A DNA stretch of 7,849 nucleotides from Flavobacteriaceae bacterium (GTDB lineage: Bacteria; Bacteroidota; Bacteroidia; Flavobacteriales; Flavobacteriaceae): NCBI GenBank assembly GCA_021151665.1, contig JAGKWW010000080.1:1-7849 (forward strand), given 5' to 3'. This document shows positions 1 through 5,530 of the stretch, piece by piece (the stretch's first letter is position 1; each line of letters starts with the position of its first letter). The position numbers were made by a program, and so were the translations under genes. Below the pieces are notes generated by a model. The model was not told the DNA's origin, did not search any database, and worked only from the letters and a program-made list of their open reading frames with translations.

Positions 1-2
1 TC

Positions 3-215
3 TCAAAATTATCTTTCACGTCGGTTCGTCAAGCAGCAGCAGTTTGGCCGGGCACATCAGCGCGCGGGCCAGTTGCAGGCGCATCCGCCACTTTTTTCAT
101 TATAAAAAGTAATGACCACAAAGAATGCAGCCAACGCAGTTACCAGACGGTGAACGAAGACGGCTCTGTTACTACACATACAGAACATATCTGCAAAGAA
201 AAATTTAGCTTTTAG
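3..215 (+). CDS. C-terminal tail of an unidentified protein (partial, 5' end off window or replaced)
   Basis: This frame is open from the left edge to a TAG at 213-215. The last 40 or so residues, from about base 93, look like real protein: FFIIKSNDHKECSQRS, then YQTVNEDGSVTTHTEHICKE, then KFSF. The stretch is polar and contains two cysteines. A good terminator follows the stop within 7 bases, which supports a gene ending here. Upstream of about base 92 the frame runs antisense to the ABC-F fragment, so those residues are probably not native to the protein. There is no in-frame ATG. I do not recognise the family. It may be the end of a small secreted or lipoprotein gene, but nothing visible proves that. 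Confidence 0.35.
   Translation, partial: SKLSFTSVRQAAAVWPGTSARGPVAGASATFFIIKSNDHKECSQRSYQTVNEDGSVTTHTEHICKEKFSF
19..90 (-). pseudogene. ABC-F ATPase fragment (signature helix to Walker B)
   Basis: The minus strand reads WRMRLQLARALM, then CPAK, then LLLLDEPT. This is the C-loop/signature helix through Walker B of an ABC-F ATPase, which normally runs SGGWRMRL...LLLLDEPTNHLD. The similarity stops exactly where NHLD should begin, because the next codon (16-18) is TGA. On the other side it is preceded by two Lys codons and a TGA (97-99), so the usual SGG is missing. Only 24 codons survive and no functional protein is possible. The fragment is 49/72 G+C, richer than the flanking DNA, and its wording resembles proteobacterial ABC-F proteins (YheS type) more than Bacteroidota ones, from memory of the family. 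It could be a relic of transferred DNA or a chimeric join at an assembly edge. I am confident of the similarity but not of its origin. Confidence 0.6.
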
Positions 216-221
216 CAATAA

Positions 222-254
222 AAAACCGGGATGTTATTCCCGGTTTTGTTTTTT
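222..254. terminator. Bidirectional intrinsic terminator
   Basis: AAAACCGGGA (222-231) pairs perfectly with TCCCGGTTTT (238-247) around a 6-base loop TGTTAT. A T-run follows at 249-254 on the plus strand, and an A-run at 220-225 gives the matching U-run on the minus strand. It lies between a plus-strand reading frame ending at 215 and the minus-strand membrane-protein gene, so it probably ends transcription from both sides. The TAA stop of the minus-strand gene (234-236) lies inside the loop. Confidence 0.88.
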
Positions 255-476
255 CCGATCCAGATATTTTTTCCACATGATCCCTACGATCACGGTGTCG
301 GCTATCAGGATAACTAACAGAAACGAGTATTGCTTATCAAACTTCAGATTCTCGAACCGGTCGGTCATAGCAAGCAGGATGAGAAACATCCCAACAAGAT
401 AAATCGCTGTTACGATAAGCACCTTCCTTAAGGTCAGGTTCTGAAAAAATGTGCGTTTCTGCTTTTGGCTTTCCAT
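234..476 (-). CDS. Small two-helix membrane protein, unknown function
   Basis: This 80-residue protein has a basic N-terminus (MESQKQKR), a hydrophobic helix at about residues 19-37 (VLIVTAIYLVGMFLILLAM), a short charged loop (TDRFENLKFDKQ), a second helix at about 51-68 (SFLLVILIADTVIVGIMW) and a strongly basic tail (KKYLDRKKQNRE). The basic N- and C-termini suggest a hairpin with both ends in the cytoplasm. I chose the start at 476 because its ATG overlaps the galE stop codon as TAATG, the usual arrangement for coupled translation. A start at 518 would add 14 residues but lies inside galE. I recognise no family. It is the last gene of the aminotransferase-galE transcript, so a role in the envelope or in polysaccharide assembly is possible but only inferred from position. 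Confidence 0.72.
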   Translation of the reverse strand: MESQKQKRTFFQNLTLRKVLIVTAIYLVGMFLILLAMTDRFENLKFDKQYSFLLVILIADTVIVGIMWKKYLDRKKQNRE

Positions 477-1501
477 TATACAGCTTCTTGTTTCCTGATT
501 TTTTGTTCCCATTTCCATGCCGAGGCAAGTGCGTCTTCCACATCAAGTTCCGCTCTCCAGCCCAGTACATTATTGGCTTTGGTGGTATCGGCATAGGCTT
601 CGGTAATATCACCCTGCCTGCGCCCTACTATCTTGTAATTGAGTTTTTGCCCGCTAACTTTTTCGAAAGCGGTGATTACCTCAAGCACAGAATTACCTTT
701 TCCGGTACCCAGGTTAAACACCTCTACTTTATCAGCATTTTTCTTTGCAATAAGGCGCTTTAATGCGGTAACATGTGCTTTGGCAAGGTCTACCACATGG
801 ATGTAGTCGCGAATGCAGGTGCCGTCCGGTGTGGGGTAATCATCCCCAAATACCGACAGTTGCTCACGAAGCCCGATGGCCGTTTGTGTAATAAAAGGCA
901 CCAGGTTTTGGGGCACGCCGATAGGGAGCTCGCCAATATGCCCTGATGGATGAGAACCAACCGGATTGAAGTAACGCAATAGTATAGCGCGAATGTTTGT
1001 TACATTGGCCACATCGCTCACGATCTCCTCACCTATCTGCTTGGTATTGCCATAAGGCGAAAGCGCGGGCTGTATAGGTGCATTCTCGGTAATCGGCATT
1101 TTTTCGGCTTGCCCGTACACCGTGCACGAAGAGCTGAATATAAAGCAGGCTTCGTCTTTTTTCTGAAGTTCCTGTAGCAGGTATACCAGCGCATTGATAT
1201 TATTCTCATAATAAAGCAGCGGGTTCTCTACACTTTCGCCCACCGCTTTCGAGGCAGCAAAATGTATTACGCCAGCAATATCAGAATGCTCGGCAAAAAG
1301 CTGCTGAACCCTGGCTTTGTCACGCAGGTCCATTTTCTCGAAATGCGGCTTCTTGCCGGTGATGGCGGTAATACCGTCCAACACTTCGGGCGATGAATTT
1401 GACAGGTCGTCTACAATGACAACGTCAAAGCCTTCCCCCTGCAGCTCTGCCACGGTGTGCGACCCTATAAAGCCAAGGCCGCCGGTTACTAACACTTTCA
1501 T
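476..1501 (-). CDS. galE: UDP-glucose 4-epimerase
   Basis: This cytoplasmic extended short-chain dehydrogenase/reductase interconverts UDP-glucose and UDP-galactose, and possibly the N-acetyl forms. The 341-residue length matches the usual 338-350. Visible features are the Rossmann motif VTGGLGFIGSH at residues 5-15, the acidic DDLSNSS at 31-37, FAASKAVGES at 81-90, the catalytic Ser in SSSCTVYG (S125) and the YGNTK pair (Y150, K154). Further on come RYFNPVGSHPSG (186-197), RDYIHVVDLA (231-240) and RRQGD (294-298). By alignment from memory, the residue matching the gate position (Tyr299 in E. coli, Cys307 in human) is Ala302. A small residue there goes with acceptance of UDP-GlcNAc/GalNAc. 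Its start lies 11 bases after the aminotransferase stop and its stop overlaps the next start, so it is the middle gene of a three-gene unit. No Shine-Dalgarno sequence is visible. Confidence 0.95.
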   Translation of the reverse strand: MKVLVTGGLGFIGSHTVAELQGEGFDVVIVDDLSNSSPEVLDGITAITGKKPHFEKMDLRDKARVQQLFAEHSDIAGVIHFAASKAVGESVENPLLYYENNINALVYLLQELQKKDEACFIFSSSCTVYGQAEKMPITENAPIQPALSPYGNTKQIGEEIVSDVANVTNIRAILLRYFNPVGSHPSGHIGELPIGVPQNLVPFITQTAIGLREQLSVFGDDYPTPDGTCIRDYIHVVDLAKAHVTALKRLIAKKNADKVEVFNLGTGKGNSVLEVITAFEKVSGQKLNYKIVGRRQGDITEAYADTTKANNVLGWRAELDVEDALASAWKWEQKIRKQEAV

Positions 1502-1512
1502 ATTTTTGGGTT

Positions 1513-2646
1513 TTATTGGTTTAAAAACTCCAACACGCTATCGGTGATGTAAGCGATCTGCTCATCATCGAGCTCGGTATGCATCGGCAGCGAAATTACC
1601 TGCTGCACCAGGCTGTTGGTTACCGGGAAGTCGGCCTCATTGTAACGTGTATCGGCATACGCTTTCTGGCTATGTAATGGAATAGGGTAATAAATAGCGC
1701 ACGGTATGCCTTTATCCAGCAGGTGTTGCATCAACTGGTTTCTATCGGCACCGGCTATCTTTAAGGTGTACTGGTGGTACACGTGGCTGTCGACGTCGCC
1801 GGTAACAAACGGCGTTACAATTTTATCATGGCCGGCAAATGCCTCATTGTATTTGCGCGCGGCTTCCTGCCTGGCGTGGTTGTACTCATTCAACAGTGGC
1901 AGCTTAGCATTAAGCACGGCAGCCTGTATGCTGTCCAGCCTCGAGTTAACACCCACCACATCGTGATGGTAGCGCACATACATACCGTGATTCACAATAC
2001 CGCGAAGGGTGTGTGCCAGCTCGTCATCGTTAGTAAATATCGCACCCCCATCGCCGTAGCAGCCCAGGTTCTTGGATGGGAAGAAAGAGGTTGCGGCTAC
2101 ATGGCCTATAGCGCCCAGTTTCTTCTTGGTGCCATCGCTGAATTTATAGTTGGCGCCGATTGCCTGTGCATTATCTTCCACCACATAAAGGTTGTGCTCC
2201 GCAGCAATCTGCATGATAGCTTCCATATTGGCGGCCTGCCCATACAGGTGCACCGGCACTATGGCTTTGGTTTTAGGGGTGATGGCTTTACGTATGGCAT
2301 CAACAGAGATATTGAATGTATCGGGCTCCACATCTACCAGTACCGGGGTGAGCTGCAGCAGTGCAATCACCTCTACCGTGGCAGCAAAGGTAAAGTCGGC
2401 CGTGATTACCTCATCACCCGGCTGAAGGTTAAGGCCCATCATCGCGATCTGGAGGGCATCGGTACCGTTGGCGCACGGAATAACGTGCTTTACGCCGAGG
2501 TATTCTTCCAGGTTTTTCTGGAACTTGTGCACCTCGGGCCCGTTTACATATGTAGTAGTATCAAGCACTTCCTGAATTGAAGCATTCACCGTATCTTTTA
2601 TCCTGTCATACTGGCCCTTAAGGTCCACCATCTGTATTTTTTTCAT
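1513..2646 (-). CDS. DegT/DnrJ/EryC1/StrS aminotransferase, WbpE-like
   Basis: This 377-residue PLP-dependent sugar-nucleotide aminotransferase is a fold-type I enzyme. It transfers an amino group, normally from glutamate, to a keto sugar bound to a nucleotide in the cytoplasm. Visible features are MVDLKGQYDRIK at the N-terminus, the PLP-phosphate loop CANGTDALQI (58-67), TADFTFAATVE (82-92), PVHLYGQ (131-137), VVEDNAQAIGA (155-165; D158 should contact the pyridine nitrogen), TSFFPSKNLGCYGDGG (186-201; K192 forms the Schiff base), VGVNSRLDSIQAA and YYPIPLHSQ. From memory, these stretches resemble Pseudomonas WbpE, which aminates a UDP-3-keto-GlcNAc uronate. Other members of the family (e.g. 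PseC- or WecE-type) use different sugars, so the substrate is not fixed. The pathway partners WbpB and WbpD are not in this window. It is probably the first gene of the transcript that includes galE. Confidence 0.92.
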   Translation of the reverse strand: MKKIQMVDLKGQYDRIKDTVNASIQEVLDTTTYVNGPEVHKFQKNLEEYLGVKHVIPCANGTDALQIAMMGLNLQPGDEVITADFTFAATVEVIALLQLTPVLVDVEPDTFNISVDAIRKAITPKTKAIVPVHLYGQAANMEAIMQIAAEHNLYVVEDNAQAIGANYKFSDGTKKKLGAIGHVAATSFFPSKNLGCYGDGGAIFTNDDELAHTLRGIVNHGMYVRYHHDVVGVNSRLDSIQAAVLNAKLPLLNEYNHARQEAARKYNEAFAGHDKIVTPFVTGDVDSHVYHQYTLKIAGADRNQLMQHLLDKGIPCAIYYPIPLHSQKAYADTRYNEADFPVTNSLVQQVISLPMHTELDDEQIAYITDSVLEFLNQ

Positions 2647-2672
2647 CGGATGTATTAAATTTTAACAATTAG

Positions 2673-2703
2673 CAAAACTACTAATTAAATGGCTCCGCAC
2701 CAA
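2673..2703 (-). promoter_or_regulatory. Bacteroidota-type promoter for the aminotransferase-galE unit
   Basis: Reading the minus strand, TTG (2701-2703) is followed by 20 bases and then TAGTTTTG (2673-2680), an exact match to the Bacteroidota -7 box TAnnTTTG. The known flavobacterial form is TTG-N17-23-TAnnTTTG. The predicted transcript start is near 2666, giving a leader of about 20 bases before the ATG at 2646. It lies in the 93-base divergent gap shared with waaA. Confidence 0.65.
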
Positions 2704-2739
2704 TGAAAATGCGTATTTTAGCGCATCCAAAACCGCATT

Positions 2740-3972
2740 ATGCTTTTTGTGTACAACCTCCTTACCACGCTGACTTTCCCTGTCTTACATCTTGTAGCGC
2801 TTTTCAGCCCGAAAATGAAGCTTTTTGTTACGGGGAGAAAAGATGTCTTTGATACGCTTAGCAAACAAATCAGACCTTCCGACAAGACAATCTGGTTTCA
2901 CGCGGCCTCGCTGGGCGAATATGAACAGGGCCTTCCGGTAATGGAAGAAGTACGCAAGAAATTTCCCCACCATAAGATCGTGCTCACGTTTTTTTCCCCT
3001 TCGGGATATGAGGTGCGGAAAAATACGGCAGCCGCCGATGTGGTGGTTTACCTCCCTCTGGATACTAAAGCAAACGCCCGGAAATTTATATCATTGGTGC
3101 ACCCCGAAATGGTGTTCTTCATCAAGTATGAATTCTGGCCGAACTACCTGAATGAGCTGAAACGAAAAAGTATAAAGACTTACCTCATCTCCGGGTTATT
3201 TCGCCCCAACCAGGCATTCTTTAAATGGTATGGCGGCTTTTACCGGGAAGCCTTTAAGGCATTCGATCATTTCTTTGTGCAGTACGACGGCTCGAAAAAA
3301 CTTCTGGGATCGATCGGCTTTACCAATGTGACAGTAAGCGGCGACACGCGGTACGACAGGGTAAGCATTATACTGGAAAGAGATAATAAGCTACCCTTTA
3401 TCGAACAGTTTATTAATGGAAAAACAACTCTCGTTTTTGGCAGCTCATGGCCCAAAGACGAAAGCCTGTTTACGGATTTCATTAATCGTGAAACTGACGC
3501 TAAATTCATAATTGCCCCGCATACCATAGGCGAAAGCCACATCAGCGACATACGGAACAGCATAACCCGCAAGACCGTATTGTTTACCGAAATGGAAGGT
3601 AAAGACCTCTCGCAATATGACGTCTTTATCGTGAATACGATTGGCATTTTGGGCAAGATTTACAGCTATGCCGATGCGGCTTACGTAGGGGGCGGATTCG
3701 GAACGGCGGGCCTCCACAATATACTTGAGCCTGCAGCTTTTGGTGTGCCGGTGGTGATCGGGCCAAACCACCAGAAATTCCCCGAGGCAGTGGCCTTAGC
3801 AAAAGTTGGCGGGTGCCTGGTGGTAAACAATCAAGATGAAATGGAAAGCACGTTGGGGAAACTGGTGCATGACGAATCTTTCCGAAAAAATGCCGGCGCT
3901 ATAGCAGGATCTTTCGTAAGCAATAACCGCGGCGCCATAGCTAAAATAATGAACTACATCAGCCATGAATAA
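2740..3972 (+). CDS. waaA: 3-deoxy-D-manno-octulosonic acid (Kdo) transferase
   Basis: This GT30-family enzyme moves Kdo from CMP-Kdo onto the lipid A precursor at the cytoplasmic face of the inner membrane, the first step of lipopolysaccharide core assembly. The protein has 410 residues against about 425 in E. coli. A hydrophobic N-terminal anchor (about residues 2-23) precedes IWFHAASLGEYEQG (51-64), whose E60 matches the proposed catalytic base. Then come TFFSPSGYE (83-91), the conserved KYEFWPN (129-135), ISGLFRPNQ (150-158), GSSWPKDE (234-241) and APHTIGESH (259-267). The C-terminal nucleotide-sugar site runs GGGFGTAGLHN (317-327), ILEPAAFGVPVVIGP (328-342). How many Kdo units it adds cannot be read from sequence. 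It is transcribed divergently from the aminotransferase and overlaps the following acetyltransferase by 8 bases. A possible weak -7 box, TATTTTAG (2714-2721, one mismatch), lies 18 bases before the ATG but has no clear -33 partner. Confidence 0.95.
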   Translation: MLFVYNLLTTLTFPVLHLVALFSPKMKLFVTGRKDVFDTLSKQIRPSDKTIWFHAASLGEYEQGLPVMEEVRKKFPHHKIVLTFFSPSGYEVRKNTAAADVVVYLPLDTKANARKFISLVHPEMVFFIKYEFWPNYLNELKRKSIKTYLISGLFRPNQAFFKWYGGFYREAFKAFDHFFVQYDGSKKLLGSIGFTNVTVSGDTRYDRVSIILERDNKLPFIEQFINGKTTLVFGSSWPKDESLFTDFINRETDAKFIIAPHTIGESHISDIRNSITRKTVLFTEMEGKDLSQYDVFIVNTIGILGKIYSYADAAYVGGGFGTAGLHNILEPAAFGVPVVIGPNHQKFPEAVALAKVGGCLVVNNQDEMESTLGKLVHDESFRKNAGAIAGSFVSNNRGAIAKIMNYISHE

Positions 3973-4414
3973 CGCAAAATTTTCAGAAATAGCCGCTAAG
4001 GATATCGACGTTGTTATACAGATGATGGCCGATTTTTATGCTATTGACAATTATCCTTTTGATGTCGCTGTAGCCAAAGGCCTGCTGATGGAATTCCTCG
4101 AAAACGAAACCCTGGGTAAAGGCTGGCTAATATGGTATGAGGACAAGCCTGTAGGCTACGTAATCCTGACGTTTGTATTTAGCTTTGAGTACAAGGGCCG
4201 GATCGCATTTCTGGATGAGCTTTTCATCGCTTCCGAAGTAAGAGGCAAAGGCTTTGGCAAACAGGCAGTCGATTTTATCGCCGCAGAGGCAAAGAAAAAT
4301 TCCGTGAAAATAATCTACCTGGAAGTGGAAAACCACAATGAAGCTGCCAAAAGCCTGTACCTTTCTAAAAACTACACCCTGCACAACCGTGGGCTGATGA
4401 AGCTTGTGCTTTGA
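3965..4414 (+). CDS. GNAT-family N-acetyltransferase
   Basis: This 149-residue single-domain acetyltransferase uses acetyl-CoA to acetylate an amine; the substrate is not known. The GNAT core is clear: strand 4 AFLDELFIASEV (81-92) leads into the acetyl-CoA pyrophosphate loop RGKGFGKQAVDFI (93-105), which fits Q/R-x-x-G-x-G/A. The later motif IIYLEVENHNEAAKSLY (116-132) has the typical N-x-x-A-x-x-x-Y pattern, followed by a short C-terminal strand (GLMKLVL). The ATG lies inside the last codons of waaA, an 8-base overlap that implies co-transcription and probably coupled translation. That link does not prove a role in lipopolysaccharide modification, because GNAT genes often ride in unrelated operons. 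Its TGA (4412-4414) touches the stop codon of the convergent next gene with no gap. Confidence 0.9.
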   Translation: MNNAKFSEIAAKDIDVVIQMMADFYAIDNYPFDVAVAKGLLMEFLENETLGKGWLIWYEDKPVGYVILTFVFSFEYKGRIAFLDELFIASEVRGKGFGKQAVDFIAAEAKKNSVKIIYLEVENHNEAAKSLYLSKNYTLHNRGLMKLVL

Positions 4415-4849
4415 TTATGCCGGCTGCATCCCGGTGGTAATAGCGATACGGTTCCACCCATTGATCGTAATGATCGCCATGATTGCCTGCGCCACATACT
4501 TTTCACCCAACAGATCTACAGCGTTCTTATAAGTAGCATCGGAAACATGCTTACTAATTAGCGTCACCTCTTCCGTTAGTGCCAGTATAGCCTGTTCTTC
4601 GGGAGTAAAATAGGGTGTATCGCGCCACGCGCTCAGCGTGAAGATACGCTTATCCTGCTCGCCCAGCTTCTTCGCATCACGCGTGTGCATATCGAGGCAG
4701 AAAGCACAGCCGTTTATTTGCGACGCTCGAATTTTGATAAGTTCTTTGTGTATCGGCGTCAGTTGAGTTCCGGCAAGGTACTTCTCCAGCGCAAGCATCA
4801 TTTTATACCCTTCAGGTTCTGTTTCAAAAAGGTTCATACGTTTTTCCAT
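4415..4849 (-). CDS. Carboxymuconolactone decarboxylase family protein, AhpD-like peroxidase type
   Basis: This 144-residue all-helical protein belongs to the CMD/AhpD family. The key motif is NGCAFCLDMH: C48, C51 and H55 form CxxC-x3-H. E36 lies 12 residues before C48, the same spacing as Glu118 to Cys130 in mycobacterial AhpD, where Glu118, Cys130, Cys133 and His137 form the proton relay and redox pair. All four positions are therefore present, which points to thiol-dependent peroxide or organic hydroperoxide reduction rather than a true gamma-carboxymuconolactone decarboxylase. The C-terminus carries IMAIITINGWNRIAITTGM, typical of the family. The start at 4849 gives MEKRMNLFE; a second Met at 4837 is also possible. 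The gene follows a Crp/Fnr regulator by 82 bases that hold candidate operators. The substrate and reductant are unknown. Confidence 0.88.
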   Translation of the reverse strand: MEKRMNLFETEPEGYKMMLALEKYLAGTQLTPIHKELIKIRASQINGCAFCLDMHTRDAKKLGEQDKRIFTLSAWRDTPYFTPEEQAILALTEEVTLISKHVSDATYKNAVDLLGEKYVAQAIMAIITINGWNRIAITTGMQPA

Positions 4850-4856
4850 GACTAAA

Positions 4857-4870
4857 TTTATTGTGATTAA
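4857..4870. promoter_or_regulatory. Candidate second Crp/Fnr-type operator half-match
   Basis: TTTAT-TGTG-ATTAA matches the palindromic site at 4906-4919 (TTAAT-CATG-ATTAA) at 11 of 14 positions, with a start-to-start distance of 49 bases. The 5-N4-5 layout is that of Crp/Fnr-family sites. It lies 8 bases upstream of the AhpD-like ATG, where bound protein would overlap the expected transcript start. This is a weak prediction. Confidence 0.28.
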
Positions 4871-4904
4871 TGAGGCAAAGTTCGCACCCGCCTCTCACAA
4901 AAAA

Positions 4905-4920
4905 CTTAATCATGATTAAG
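4905..4920. promoter_or_regulatory. Perfect 16-bp palindrome, candidate Crp/Fnr operator (or weak terminator)
   Basis: CTTAATCATGATTAAG is its own reverse complement. Its core TTAAT-CATG-ATTAA has the 5-N4-5 layout of Fnr-type sites (TTGAT-N4-ATCAA). It sits 11 bases beyond the stop of a Crp/Fnr-family gene and upstream of the AhpD-like gene. If the imperfect -7 box GAACTTTG (4876-4883, minus strand) is real, the palindrome centre falls about 42 bases upstream of the transcript start, a class II activator position. On the minus strand it is also followed by six Ts, so it could fold as a 6-bp AT-rich hairpin with a CATG loop and act as a weak terminator for the regulator gene. Both readings stay open. 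Confidence 0.5.
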
Positions 4921-4931
4921 AAACGCAGCGG

Positions 4932-5501
4932 CTACTTTTTTGCGCGGATCTTACTGAGGAATTCGGGCGTAAAGCCCAGGTAGGATGCCAGCATGTACTG
5001 TGGCACCCGCTGTACAAACTCAGGAACCACCGCGCTAAAATGCCGGTACCGCTCCTCGCCCGAAAGGCTAAAGATATAATGGATACGCATTAGTTGTGCT
5101 GAATACGCTTTTTCCAGCACCTTGCGGAAGTAGCGCTCCATAGGCGGCACCTGCTCAAACAGCGCTTCCTGCACCGCAACGTCCAGTGCCAATACCTCTG
5201 TATCTTCAACGGCCTGGATTGAGAACTGTGCCGGCTTCTGCCCCTTCAGGCTAAAGTAATCCGTAAGCCACCAGTTCTCTATAGCAAACTGCACTACCTG
5301 CTCATCGCCGTCATCATTGATGATATACATGCGCAGGCAGCCTTTTACCACAAAATAATTGGCCGGGCACAGGGTTCCGGCCTGAAGCAGAAATTCTTTT
5401 TTCTTTAGCGAAATGAGTTTGACGGCATCGGCAACCAGTTGCGCCTGCGCATCAGTAAGCGGCGCATTTTTTTGGATGTGGGACAAAAGCGATTGTATCA
5501 T
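4932..5501 (-). CDS. Crp/Fnr-family transcriptional regulator
   Basis: This 189-residue regulator has an N-terminal cyclic-nucleotide-binding-like beta barrel (about residues 10-115; VVKGCLRMYI and DEQVVQFAIENWW are typical), a dimer helix (about 118-145) and a short C-terminal helix-turn-helix at about 165-188 (VPQYMLASYLGFTPEFLSKI). The protein ends soon after the recognition helix, which is normal for the Bacteroidota branch of the family. It has only two cysteines, C45 and C55, so it lacks the four-Cys iron-sulfur ligand set of FNR. The phosphate-binding cassette region (YFSLKGQKPAQFSI) lacks the Arg that contacts cAMP in Crp. Its signal is therefore unknown. It lies just upstream of the AhpD-like gene on the same strand and probably controls it. 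It is divergent from the S46 peptidase gene, with 82 bases between the two starts. Confidence 0.9.
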   Translation of the reverse strand: MIQSLLSHIQKNAPLTDAQAQLVADAVKLISLKKKEFLLQAGTLCPANYFVVKGCLRMYIINDDGDEQVVQFAIENWWLTDYFSLKGQKPAQFSIQAVEDTEVLALDVAVQEALFEQVPPMERYFRKVLEKAYSAQLMRIHYIFSLSGEERYRHFSAVVPEFVQRVPQYMLASYLGFTPEFLSKIRAKK

Positions 5502-5530
5502 TCCAGGCTTATTTACGACGAATATACAAC

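Noticed and set aside
97..176. A short minus-strand frame reading MCSNRAVFVHRLVTALAAFF... with a hydrophobic stretch
   Set aside because: It reads on into the ABC-F fragment in the wrong frame and ends after about 38 residues. The plus-strand reading of the same DNA looks more like real protein and ends at a terminator.
1774..2580. A 268-codon open frame on the plus strand, antisense to the aminotransferase
   Set aside because: It lies wholly inside a clearly recognised gene, its translation has no family motif, and it is rich in His and Cys as expected from reading codons of the opposite strand.
2714..2721. TATTTTAG as the waaA promoter
   Set aside because: It has one mismatch to TAnnTTTG and no TTG at the required distance, so I mention it under waaA but do not call it as a feature.
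4423..4440. CCGG...CCGG inverted repeat near the convergent gene ends as a terminator
   Set aside because: The stem is four bases, inside coding sequence, and has no T-run on either strand.
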